64,000 nt of DNA from positions 310,001 to 374,000 of the forward strand of contig QJNS01000008.1 in the NCBI GenBank assembly GCA_004154925.1, read 5' to 3'. The translations under genes were made by a program, and so were the position numbers. Positions within the stretch are counted from its first letter, which is position 1. Each line of letters starts with the position of its first letter. Below the pieces are notes generated by a model, which ran no database searches, was not told where the DNA came from, and worked only from the letters and a program-made list of their open reading frames with translations. Below are positions 48,801-58,711 of this stretch, in pieces. This DNA is from Monosporascus cannonballus. Taxonomy: Eukaryota; Ascomycota; Sordariomycetes; Xylariales.

Positions 48801-50822
48801 CTGCTGCGACAATGGAGTTATTTTACAACGATCAGAACAAAATATCGGCTTCTGGGAACGTCCCCGTTGGCTATATACTGCCTAATTATATTGTGTACAT
48901 ACTAGATGAATACTTCAATCCTATGCCCCCAGGCGCGAAGGGTGAGATTTATATCGGCGGTCCTGGCGTTGCTGTCGGCTACCTTAACAGGGAGGACCTC
49001 AACGTGGGAAGATTCATACCTAACTGACTGGCCACGGACGAAGATCTAACTCACGGCTGGGATACCATGTATCGCACTGGCGATTTAGGCCGGTGGGATG
49101 AGACTGGCGCTTTTTTCATTGAAGGTCGGATGTCGGGGGATACCTAAATCAAACTTAGGGGCTTGCGCATCGATTTACGGGAAGTGGAACATACTTTGGT
49201 TAAAACAGCCCAAGGGCGGCTTAGCGAAGTAGTGGTCTCTAGTCGCTGTTTGTCAGCAGCTGACCCCGAATTCCTCGTTGCTCATGTGGTGTTTAATCAG
49301 ATTGTCCCAGATGACGAGCGCCCACAGATCGCTAGTACCTTGCCCTTTCGACTGGACTTACTTCGTTATACGTGTTCTGCTGTTGTTGTACTGGTCGATA
49401 ATCTACCACGGATGAATACTGGAAAGCTTGACCGGAGAGCAATTGCCGCGCTGCCGCTGCCTTGTAGAATTGGCGTGAGAGCAGTCGGGCTTTCAGAAAC
49501 CGAGATTCGGTTAAAGAGCATCTGGGAGGACATTATTCCCGGGAATGTGGCTAACGCGTGGCGCATCACGCCCGGCACTGACTTCTTTCATATTGGGGGG
49601 ACTTCGCTGCTGCTGCTTGTGCTGCAAAGACGCATCCGAGCGGAATTCAACGTTGGCTTACATTTGATCATTATGTTCGACATGAGCACGCTGGAAGCCA
49701 TGGCTTACGCCATCGAGGGCAGGAATGAAGAGCAGTTGCCTGCCGTCGTGATTGACTGGGAGCATGAGACCGACCTTACCGCCGCCCTTACACGCCCGGG
49801 GCAATTGCAGCCTATTCGCCATAATGATTTGAAGACAGTAGTTCTCACAGGCTTAGCGGGCTACTTAGGCAAAGCCATCCTTGATGCACTTATTAGCGAC
49901 CCCACAGTAAAGAAGGTGCCATGCTCGTAACCAATACGACATGCTGGAACTTAACAAGGCATCCCTTCACGAAGGGGACCTTTTGCTTGGCCGTCTCGGG
50001 CTTACCGAGCGGGACACCGAGGGAATATTCGAAGAGGCCGATTTTATCATCCACAACGGCGCTGATGTCTCGTTCGGTAAGACGTGGGCGTCCCTCCGAC
50101 TCAGTAACTTGCAGGCCACCAAGGAACTCGCCGAAATGAGCCTCCCGCGACTGATCCCGTTCCACTATATCTCTAGCGGCAGCGCGTGCAGCTTTGCCAC
50201 AGCAGCGGGTTACCCCGAGATTCGACCCACATCAGTCGCGCAGTTTCCGCCGCCCATCACGGCGGCCCCAGGCTACGCCGCCAGCAAATGGGCCAGCGAA
50301 GGCTTCCTAGAGAACCTCCACGTTCGCCACCCGGATTGGCCCATCTGTATCCACCGGCCATCCAACATCGCACGCGCCGGCCAGCCACACCTCGACCTCG
50401 TCCACAACCTGCGGCACTTTTCGCGCTTGCTGCGCACGGTGCCTGTGGCACATGGGATCGCCCACGGGGCGATCGATTCGGTTAATCTAGACAAGGTGGT
50501 GAGAGGGGTCATGGAAGGCGTACACCATTCTGATAGAGAGAAGCGCGGGCTGGGTAAGAAACTGAGGTTTCTCCACCATACTGGCGGCGACCACCTTCCC
50601 CTAGGGGATATGCGTACGTGGTTGGGGGAATTCAATGAGCCTGCAAGTGACCAGGAATCATGCGCCGAAGTTGAGCAGGTGTTTTTCGCGGAGTGGGCGA
50701 GGCGTGCCGGAGAGCAGGGCGTGCATCCCACTGTAGTGGCGTTTGTACAAACCATTGGGAAGCGCGGCGATATCGGCTTCCCCCACCTCATAGCGGAAGC
50801 GGCCGCTAATGGGTCAGTGTGA
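45850..50822 (+). pseudogene. 3' part of a PKS-NRPS hybrid megasynthase (ACP-C-A-T-R), broken
   Basis: Domains in order: PKS tail and ACP (about 45890-46190; VKTQLAQAGTKAE, GTDSLIAIEIRS, VNIPVLKILSGIS); linker; condensation (46392 to about 47690; LSFSQSMFWF, HSLIMDGWS); adenylation (about 47870-49450; A3 LYTNGSLGVPKGI, A4 FDMSLIQIFTALCFGG, A5 YGPTETS, A7 YRTGDLGRWDETGAFFIEGR, A8 IKLRGLRIDLREVEHTL, A10 TGKLDRR); thiolation (about 49480-49720; GGTSL, Ser codon 49604-49606); terminal reductase (about 49840-50820; TGLAGYLGK cofactor loop, YAASKWASE with Tyr/Lys dyad). The family joins a polyketide to an amino acid and releases it reductively or by Dieckmann cyclisation. KS, AT, DH, MT, ER and KR are absent. 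In-frame stops: 46095, 46248, 46380, 46599, 46629, 47391, 47665, 48041, 48068, 48221, 49025, 49145. Frameshifts near 45950, 47400-47440, 47880 and 49925. Most stops are C-to-T or G-to-A changes in Gln/Trp codons. Natural stop at 50820. Confidence 0.88.
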
Positions 50823-51007
50823 CTTAACGCTCCGTTTGCTAGTTTAGATGACATTAACGGTGCTAAACATCGGATATACTGTCCTTATTTGAACTTGAAA
50901 AGATACGGAATGAACAAAAAAGTACAATAGCTTCCCGGACTACAGTCCTGTTACGTGAAATCGTAGGGCCCCTTTATGGCCCAGTATCCTCAATGCAAAC
51001 TTTACCC
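50823..51007. other. tail-to-tail spacer between the two relic genes
   Basis: 185 bp of near-balanced composition between the stop of the PKS-NRPS relic and the stop of the convergent membrane-protein relic. I see no gene or clear terminator; two 3' untranslated regions would fit here. Confidence 0.5.
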
Positions 51008-52297
51008 TCAGCTTCTCTCCTGCTTAAAGTCCCTCTTGACTCGAATGTTATTCAGAGGAATCTCGTCGCCACTCATCCTTCCATGTCTTCTTACGCCCGG
51101 TGAGCTTGCTACGGCGTGAGTGACGTTATGATCCGGTCGCAGCTTGGGATCGAATGATGTGTGGTCGTCGTCGGCCGATTTTCCCGCCTCGTCCGATAGA
51201 CGATAGAAGTCACCATCGGTAGCCCCGATGGACTCGCCGCGCTTGGAACGCGGAGCATTTGCCGAGGCCCCACCCATTGTTGCCTTGGCCGGACGGCTGG
51301 CATCTTTCGAGCTTGACAGTGACATCAGCTTCCCTAGGCCAATAGTTCGACCGATGAATTTGAAGGCGGGAACCATGGTTGGTAAGCAGGCTGAGACGAT
51401 CCCTGCTGACATCTCGATGGCCGTCCATCCGACTGTTGGTGCCAATGTGTACGACGGATCTAATGCGCTGTACGAGAAGAGTACGGTGAAACGATAAGCG
51501 GAGGCGAAGACGACATTGTTCGTATAGAGTCAGCTGTTTAGCTCGTAAATTTAACAATGGGGGTTTAGGCCGAATCCTACAAGAAACCAAGACCAAATGC
51601 AAAGCTGAGCGCGATCCTGTCTGCCTGCCGTAGCTGTAGCTTCCAGATTGCCGGCATGGGCAAAATAAGGATGGCAAGATCGCTTAAAATGGTCGAGGTC
51701 GCGTTGGCGATCCAGGTCCCAACTTGATCGACGCACCGTCCAGGCATTTCTGGGGCTCAAACTTTCTGCACTGGCACGCAAATGAAAATAAACACGAAGG
51801 TAATACAAATAACCCAGGCTATTATGAAGGCCCCGATGGCATATGCTGCCGTCTTGAAGTACGAAAATCGAAAGATGCGGTAGAACATTATTAGGATAGA
51901 AAGTTTCGTCCAGACCAGGTTGAATACGTAGAGGATTTCGGCAACAAGTAGAAATTTTGCTTGCATAACAACATCGTCCGTCGGTACCTGCTCGATATGG
52001 ATTCCCATGCCGTACTGGATCATGCCGCCGATAAATCCATCGACGGCCAAATTCCATAACTAGATGACCGGTTAGACTTTTTTTTCTCACTCTCGAACCG
52101 ATATGCCTAGGTTATATCCTTGCGCTTACCATCGACCAAATAATCAAGTAATCATCCCACCATAACTTCTGCCTCTTCTCCCATTGTGCAAGGATTCGAA
52201 GTGCGACGGACACAAACGCGAGCACCGTTACCGCCACCACTACCGAGATAGACCATGGCTGGAGGTTCTCAGGATATCCATCCAGCTCGACTGCCAT
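51008..52297 (-). pseudogene. Pth11-like / fungal rhodopsin-domain integral membrane protein, broken
   Basis: Minus strand. Exon 1 is 52297-52130: ATG, first membrane helix (VVVAVTVLAFVSVALRIL), then KLWWDDYLIIWSM, a hallmark of this family. Intron 52129-52060 has GTAAGC donor, CTAAC-type branch and CTAG acceptor. Exon 2 continues from 52059 with IGGMIQYGMG, KLSILIMFYRIF, a helix (FIIAWVICITFVFIFICVPVQ), then PGRCVDQVGTWIANA and a helix with LAILILPMPAIWKLQLR. A short GT..AG intron (51580-51534) probably follows. Exon 3 has NVVFASAYRFTVLFSYSAL, PTVGWTAIEMSAGIVSACLP and a polar tail rich in Ser/Asp/Arg to the stop at 51008. About seven helices are expected. Two defects: TGA at 51759-51757 in place of a conserved Trp, and TGA at 51532-51530 in place of a probable Arg. 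Such proteins act as plasma-membrane sensors in some fungi; ligand unknown. Confidence 0.85.
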
Positions 52298-52751
52298 TCT
52301 GACGATTATGCCAACATTTGAACAACTCTTTTACAATCCATGGTAAGTCCGATTAACTACGTTGGAGAGTATTAATAACACGGGGAAGTGGTCGTGTGAA
52401 CTCTGCTTGCCCTTTAGTGGATATTTCAAGCCGTTACACGTCCAGTCGCGATGTGTCGAATCTAAATAGTGCCGAAAAATGTGAGGGCCCCACACCACTC
52501 TGGCGGGAGACTATTAGATCTCGTAGCGTCGCCATAGTGAGGATAATTCGGTGACACACGAATCAATGTTTAATTCTGGGTCTTTGATGTGTCAACTATT
52601 CTTACTACCACCTTGGTAGCCCTCCTATTTAGTCACTAGCTTCCTACGTGGTTCTGTTAGTCTGGCTCTCTGGCTTTTAGTTCGTAGTCCGTCTTGCGGC
52701 GACACTATATTCCTAGGAAGAGCAGTCCGTACTCGGGTTTGACTACTCAAT
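52298..52751. other. spacer upstream of the membrane-protein relic
   Basis: About 450 bp of balanced composition upstream of the relic's ATG, where its promoter would be. No open frame or recognised motif. Confidence 0.45.
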
Positions 52752-52838
52752 TGTCAGACCCAGCTAAAGTCGATCAAACAGCTAAGCCTTGGCTTAGTTT
52801 GATCACCTGCTGAAACAAGGCTACTTTATGCACCCCCT
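52752..52838 (+). repeat. 87-bp unmutated fragment of the copia A/B LTR
   Basis: Begins TGTCAGACCCAGCTAAAGTC and runs to CTACTTTATGCACCCCC, matching the first 90 bp of the LTRs at 27369 and 38685 but with almost no RIP change. It stops abruptly at 52838, where AT-rich DNA begins. It is the best available copy of the LTR start. Confidence 0.85.
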
Positions 52839-55800
52839 CTACTTTAAAATAGTTTTTTATTGTAAATTATTATTTTAATAATTTCTTCGAAACCTTTTTC
52901 ATTAACAAATTACCATATTTATTAAGTTTATTATTTTTGCGTTACGTTTCCGAATCATTAATAAGGTACTTACGAAAACGGGCCCGTATTTATTATGACG
53001 TAAAAATATTTTTAACCTTTTTAACGAAATTGTTCGCTTTTTTGCCGGTAGCCGATTTTTGCAAAAAAAAAAAAAAGCCTATAGTACTTTTTAAATAAAA
53101 CGAATAATAACGGTAATATCATTTTTAAGGCCAATAACTAATTCGCCTTTATTAACAATTTTACTTAATAAAATATAACGTATTCGAAATGGAATCGAAA
53201 ATATGTTAATTAAAAAAACGTTAATTCGTTCGAAAAACGAAAAATATTGAAAAATTTTATAAAATAACTTAATTTCCTATATCAAATTAACGGTTAACAC
53301 TAGAACTTTTTAGATTTCGAAACTTTCGTAAAAAAAAGAATACCTTATTCCTAATATACTTATTATTTTATCAACGTAAATTTACGCAAATAATCTTTCG
53401 GATTTATCGATCATTATTTATACTTAATAACGTTACGTTAAAATTATTAAAACTTTTATTAATTTTAAATTTTTCTAAACGAATTAAAAGTCGAACCTAG
53501 CCGAAAATAATAATTAGTTATATACGCGTTATTTATAAACCTCGTATAGAATAATAATATATTTTGAATTATATTAAAATTAAATTAACCAAAAATTTAA
53601 TATTCCGAAATATAAAATTTAAAAACGTAATGATTAAATAGTAATTAATAAATTAAACGCGTAAGATAATTCAGTAACGAAAAAGCAGGTAAAAAATAAA
53701 TATAATTATTTTTTTAAAAAGGATTTAAATATAGCTTGTTTTAAAAAAAATTTAATTAACATAAAGAATTTCAGATTTTGACAACTAAATTTGAAATATA
53801 CGAAATTTATTTAAAAATTAATAATATTTTCTATATTAAATTATATAGTAACAATTAACCGTTATTTAAATATATTTCAAAATAAAGGTTTTTCAATATA
53901 AAGGTTTAAAATACGTTAAACTTTTAATAATATTTATATTAATTAATTTAACAATAATAGGTTATTTTACGTTATCCGAATTTAAGAACGTAATAACCGT
54001 CTTATTACTATATTTCTTAATTTAAATAATAATTTAAAATTGTAATACGTTAAAGATTTCGAAGAAATTAAGAATACGGATTATAGAAATTACGTATGTA
54101 ACGAAACAAAAAACTACTTTATAATAATAACGAAAATATTACGCACTTTTTTAGTACGAAAAATAATAAAAATAATAAAATTAATACGGATAAGAATTAA
54201 TAAAGGTTTTAAAAAGATTAAATTTACAAAAATAATAAAAATAATTTAGAAAAGTAATATAAAAAAAGAGCATTTTAAAAATTAATTTGAGTAATTAATA
54301 TATTTTGTTACAATTAAATATTCAAATTATTGCATTTAGAAAAATATTAAACTTCTATATAAAATAAATATATTTCGAATTTGGTAATATTTAAGTTATT
54401 ATAGCGAAAAAAAATAAAAAAGTAAAATAAAAAATATTTTTATATATTAATTATTGTATTACGCCTAAATAATAAGTTTTTTAATTAATTTATAATAATA
54501 ATAATAACGTATTTATTTTATTATTTTTGTTTTTAAGTTTTCCTAAATCTTTAATACGAATTTTATATTTTTTTCGCGATTTTATTACGATATATTATAA
54601 TAAAACAAATATGTACCGCTTTGCCTTTTTACGTACCTAAAATTATTTACTTAATTTTTATCGTTAATATAAATATTTTTATTTAAATATACGAATTTAT
54701 AAAGATAAATTTCGTTATAATTTAAAAACCAATTAAAAAGATAATAGTAATGTAAATATATTTTAATATGATATTAACATTTAAGTAAAAATATTTTTAA
54801 AAAGTTTTAAAAATATTTTCTTATTTGTTTACAATTTTTTCGATAACGTTTTGTAAATACGTATACCTTAGATTATATAATTTTTTTGGTATACGTAATT
54901 TTAATTTAGCTTATATTTATTTTCGAAAATCATACTGTATTTCATAATACAGAATAGAAATTCGTTTATTAATAATATATTTAATATCGCCGAATAAATA
55001 TTAATTTTTGAAAATAACGAAATTATTGCAATGAAGTACGTTATGAAATTTTTTATTATTATTTATAAAATATTTTTAATTTATTAATATGTAAATAAGT
55101 TTTTTGTCGAATTTATAAATACTTAATATATTTATTTTTTATTTTTTTTACTGTTGTTTTATATTTTTAATTTAAAGGTGTTATTTTTAACTTAAATCTT
55201 AAAATAATAGCCCTTAAATATTGTTAATATATTTACAAATTATAAAAGAATTTTCCGTTATTTATAATCTTCCGGTATAAATAAATATTAACGGGTTTAA
55301 TATTGAAATATATTAATATTATAAAAATATTTAAAATTTTATAAAACAAATAATAAATATTATGATTATTATTTATAAAATAATTTATCATAAATTTAAT
55401 AAAAAAGCTTAAATTATAATATAAAAAAAATATTATTTGCGTATTTACCGTAATTTATAACGCTTTTAAACGCGTACTTGTTAATAATTGATTATATACT
55501 GCATAATACGTATTTTCTGTATTTTTATTATTTTTCAAAAATAATTATTTAACAAAAACAGTATTCCGGATATATACGTAAGGTTTATATAATTATTAAT
55601 ATATATTTTTATATGCCGTAAAAAATTAAAATTAATAGTTATGAAAATACAAACGAAAATAATAAACTTTTTTCGTTAACAACGGTATTATTTTAATATT
55701 TTCTATATTATTATTATAATTTCTAATCGCGAAAATCGTTAAATTTTATTATAAGATTATAAAGCAATAATTACGGAGATTTAAATTTATAATTTTATTA

Positions 55801-55890
55801 AGATATACAGCTAAAAAGATAGCTTTAAATTAAGGCAGGGTTTTTGACGTAATTTATAAGTTATTTATCAGTAATTTCAGCACTTTAAAA
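52839..55890. other. AT-rich RIP-like DNA, identity unresolved
   Basis: About 3 kb with stops in all frames and retained CpG, as in the retroelements. A Lys/Arg-rich text is read at about 54140-54290 on the plus strand (RKIIKIIKLIRIR), reminiscent of basic tails of fungal transposases, but no RT, integrase or DDE motif is clear. It does not align by eye with the other elements of the window. Confidence 0.5.
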
Positions 55891-55900
55891 GCTGTTAAAA

Positions 55901-56236
55901 TTGAAATGGGGGAAAATCAATATATTGATTAAACATGATTCGTCTAAGCCCGCCAAGATAATCAGCAATTTTCAGCAGAAAAAAGTGGAAATGCTGATAT
56001 CGATGGACCCGAACGGTTTGTTAAAGATGATGTTGATTCCCTACAAATACGGGTTGTTAAAATGTCCCGAACACGCCCATAACCGAAACTATCGGATTCT
56101 GTCCATTCGAATATACATTTTTATGCGGGGTTACATCGACGTGCAGCGGTGGACCAGGTGGAGGAAACTAACAGAAAATACTCCTGTGCACTGTGTATGT
56201 TATAACATGTCGTTAAGGGCGCCACAGCTAGGTTGA
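55901..56236 (+). CDS. hypothetical 111-residue ORF at the start of the second balanced island
   Basis: ATG at 55901, stop at 56236. The composition is balanced and the codon choice is unlike the AT-rich DNA to the left. The product is basic (NILIKHDSSKPAKI near the start, RGYIDVQRWTRWRK towards the end), with no signal peptide or membrane helix. The start lies at the AT-rich boundary and the last codons overlap the left arm of the inverted-repeat element at 56221. I recognise no family; it may be a chance frame or an exon of a lost gene. Confidence 0.2.
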   Translation: MKWGKINILIKHDSSKPAKIISNFQQKKVEMLISMDPNGLLKMMLIPYKYGLLKCPEHAHNRNYRILSIRIYIFMRGYIDVQRWTRWRKLTENTPVHCVCYNMSLRAPQLG

Positions 56237-56875
56237 CCTCGCTGAATCGTTAATTGACCTGAGTTAAACGCTCTTTGGCAACCCCACCGCTCAACCCCAT
56301 CCCCTTCATACAAATCAAGTCTGCAGCCAGGGTGGGGTCCGTACTTCTGCCATAGAATCACCACCGACAGCATCACCATAGACCACGACACCACAGTAAT
56401 ACCGTATTTTCTCTCGAAATATGGCCAAAGTTAATGCAGGTCAAGTCGCCAGCATTCCTGGTTCCTCGGATGGAATAGTTTTTCCTTTTCATTTTACTTG
56501 CTATAGCGATTTTAGCTTCCGATCCACTGAATCCAAAATAGCATATTTCTTCGGCGTTTTATGATTTATTGCATTAGCCTGTCTTGACCTGCATTAGTTT
56601 TGGCTTTATTTCGAAAGGAAATACGGTATCAGGGTCATATACTAAGGGGGCCTCTCGTGGGGCCCCAAATCCTTGGGGACCCAAATCTAACCCTAATCAC
56701 ATGACCTTGACCCCAACCGTATGCCCGGCTGGCTGGAATCCGCCAAGTTAAAACCTGAAGTATTACCTTTGTTAAGTTGGTGTGGGGCAGTGGATAAATG
56801 CCAATGGGATTGCCAATAAGCATTTAGTGCAGGTCAATTAACAAATCAGCGAGGTTAACCAACCGTAGCTGGGGC
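56221..56875. mobile_element. 655-bp inverted-repeat (MITE-like) element
   Basis: Arms at 56221-56261 and 56830-56875 are inverted copies. The inner 13 bp are perfect (GTTAATTGACCTG at 56249-56261, CAGGTCAATTAAC at 56830-56842), CCTCGCTGA follows outward in both, and an imperfect CAGCTA.GGTT block lies beyond. No transposase frame is inside. A second inverted-repeat unit lies within it (56399-56629). No target duplication is clear. Confidence 0.65.
56399..56629. mobile_element. 231-bp MITE-like element with 47-bp inverted arms, nested
   Basis: Left arm 56399-56445 begins ATACCGTATTTT and ends TAATGCAGGTCAAG. The right arm 56583-56629 is its reverse complement with few mismatches; the inner 14 bp are perfect. 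The centre has no coding potential. It shares the word GCAGGTCAA with the outer arms at 56828-56837, so the two repeat units may be related. Confidence 0.75.
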
Positions 56876-57155
56876 GGTTGGTAACTTTCGATACCAAGCA
56901 CGAACGCAGTGGAAATACCAAATGCCAAGAATCAGCCCTTTCTAGGAAGTCTCTCGAAGGCTTCACGCCTTATGTCCCCCCCACTTCTTACCTTATCTCG
57001 ATCAGAACCCAATTTTGAAGGTTATGGCTACGTTTACGGCGTACCGGCCAAAACTAGAGACCTAACTTTTAATAAAAATATATCTGTTAAGGGTTGAATA
57101 TATTAATTAAACATTTTCAGGAATTTTATTTATTTAAAGGACTTGCCTTACTAGA
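56876..57155. other. balanced-composition spacer, no gene recognised
   Basis: About 280 bp grading from balanced to AT-rich. A 62-codon frame (56909-57097, plus) is open but resembles no family and continues into AT-rich DNA. Confidence 0.4.
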
Positions 57156-57299
57156 ATTAGGCCCTATTTTGGAGGTTGTGGCTGCGCCTAGGGCGCAGCT
57201 GCGGCTAAGCCTTAAAAAAAGCTGTAACTTTTCATACCACGTTAACCTAATTACAAAAAGACCTATAAAAACACCAAAACCTCCAAAATAAGGCCTAAT
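57156..57299 (+). mobile_element. 144-bp MITE-like element with terminal inverted repeats and GC-rich palindrome
   Basis: ATTAGGCCCTATTTTGGAGG (57156-57175) is inverted at 57280-57299 (CCTCCAAAATAAGGCCTAAT), about 26 bp in all with few mismatches. The left half carries GCTGCGCC-TAG-GGCGCAGC. The left half also aligns with the reverse complement of 24650-24735. It is much less mutated than its surroundings, as expected for repeats too short for RIP. Confidence 0.7.
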
Positions 57300-57603
57300 A
57301 GCAAGTTATGATTTTTTGGCCTTAATTAATACCGTTTTATACAAAAATTTTTAAATTTTTTTTTAAAAATCGTAAATAATATAATAATAAAAACATAATT
57401 AAAAAATACGAAAATTATATTTATATAAAGTTTTAATAGGGTTTTTTAACGGTATATAAAAATTTTAAATCGGGGTTAATTTAATTAAAATATTAAAAAA
57501 AAAATCAAAAATTTTTGATTAGTACTATTTCTAATCCCGAACGCCTTTATGGTTACGATAACGTAATTATTGTATATAACATTTTCTTATGGGCTTTCCA
57601 AAG
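57300..57603. other. AT-rich spacer
   Basis: About 300 bp of AT-rich sequence; nothing recognised. Confidence 0.4.
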
Positions 57604-58268
57604 GTAATTCAATATAGGAAAAACCCGTCCAGTTATGTTTTTTCCCGTACGGGTTGTGGTTGTTACGTCGTAGCCCTAAGGGCGTTCCGGATTTGGCTGC
57701 CCCTAATCTTTTTATGGCTGCAACGCAATAACGACAGCCCGTACGGCCAAAAATATTGCTAAATAAACTTTTCCCATATTGAATATATTAGGGGAACCCG
57801 GCGTACGATAATGCGACCAGTAGTTGTATTATCGCAGCTACAAGGGTATTACGTTCGCCCATTTCCCAGATTTAAATTTAGCCGTATCGGCTCGAATTTT
57901 GATCCGCAAAAAATTAAAAAAATTCCTATATGCATATTAGCTTATATTCGACGGATTTAATAAGTATTAAACTTATTAAATTTAAATTAATTATGTTACA
58001 GATATATAAGCTTTCTGGATTTAATTAGCCCTAACTTTTTTATAATTGCGACGTAATAACAACAGCTCGTACGGGCAAAAATATAGCTGGACAGGCTTTC
58101 CTATATTGAATTACCCTTAGACGGTCCATGGCAAAATAATGTACGCGGTATATGCGCTATCGCAGCTATAAGAATATCGCGGTCGGTAATTTTCCCGAAT
58201 TCCAACTTCGCTATATTGGCCTTAATTCTAATCCAAAAAATTCGAAAAAATCCCTATATGCGTATTAG
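57604..58268. repeat. three-armed inverted/direct repeat cluster
   Basis: A 70-75-bp sequence occurs three times: inverted at 57604-57674 (GTAATTCAATATAGGAAAAA..., CCCGTACGGG), direct at 57711-57784 and direct at 58041-58114 (...TATATTGAATTAC). The direct copies extend further as a 230-bp duplication (57711-57945 with 58041-58268, both ending CCTATATGC.TATTAG). First and third copies form an inverted pair 510 bp apart, as the ends of a small DNA transposon would. No transposase frame is inside. Confidence 0.7.
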
Positions 58269-58386
58269 ATCAAATTTATCATATATTTAAAATATAAAAA
58301 TTATTCGATTTAGGTGTAAAAACGAAAGAAATCGGTAATTTTTTTAAGAAAAGTACTAAACAAAAGCGTTTTTGCGTAATTCTAAC

Positions 58387-58498
58387 TTAGGCCTCTTTGG
58401 CTCGTTACGGGGATAAGCTATTTGATTGGTCAATTTTAGTACCTTGGCGTAGTACATAAAAGTATATCAAAAATAGAAACGAGCTAGTAGAGGCCTGA
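58387..58498. repeat. 112-bp hairpin with GC-rich arms
   Basis: TTAGGCCTCTTTGGCTCGTTAC (58387-58408) is inverted at 58477-58498 (GAAACGAGCTAGTAGAGGCCTG) with a few mismatches. It stands between the repeat cluster and the copia LTR and is little mutated. Confidence 0.6.
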
Positions 58499-58532
58499 GC
58501 TAGCTGAGGTAAATAAAGGACATCAGTTATGT

Positions 58533-58711
58533 TGTTGTATTTAGTTGAATTGTAGATGCTATCGTACGCGTACAACTTTAAGTAGCTTAGCCACGGAACA
58601 TATATAAGCCGATCAGTATAGAACCTTTCCGTATATAGGGAACGCTCCGTACTCTCCAGCTAGCTGATATATCTCCTTAACGCCTTAAAGCATTTATGGT
58701 GTTAATTGTCA
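58533..58711 (-). repeat. putative 3' LTR of copia C
   Basis: A moderately mutated 179-bp block running TGTTGTATTTAG... to ...TTAATTGTCA on the plus strand, thus TGACAATTAA... to ...AATACAACA on the element's strand. It contains a TATATAAG-like box (near 58602). No second copy is in the window, so it rests on position, TG..CA ends and composition. Confidence 0.45.

Noticed and set aside
50186..50485. Overlapping frames on both strands within the reductase domain
   Set aside because: They are shadows of the GC-rich reductase coding frame, which has clear motifs in its own frame.
54140..54290. Basic Lys/Arg-rich text as the tail of a pogo/Fot-type transposase
   Set aside because: Only composition resembles such tails; no DDE catalytic block was found upstream in the same frame.
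58560..58640. Possible tRNA or small RNA gene in a less mutated patch
   Set aside because: No cloverleaf or A/B box arrangement; the patch fits better as part of a copia LTR.
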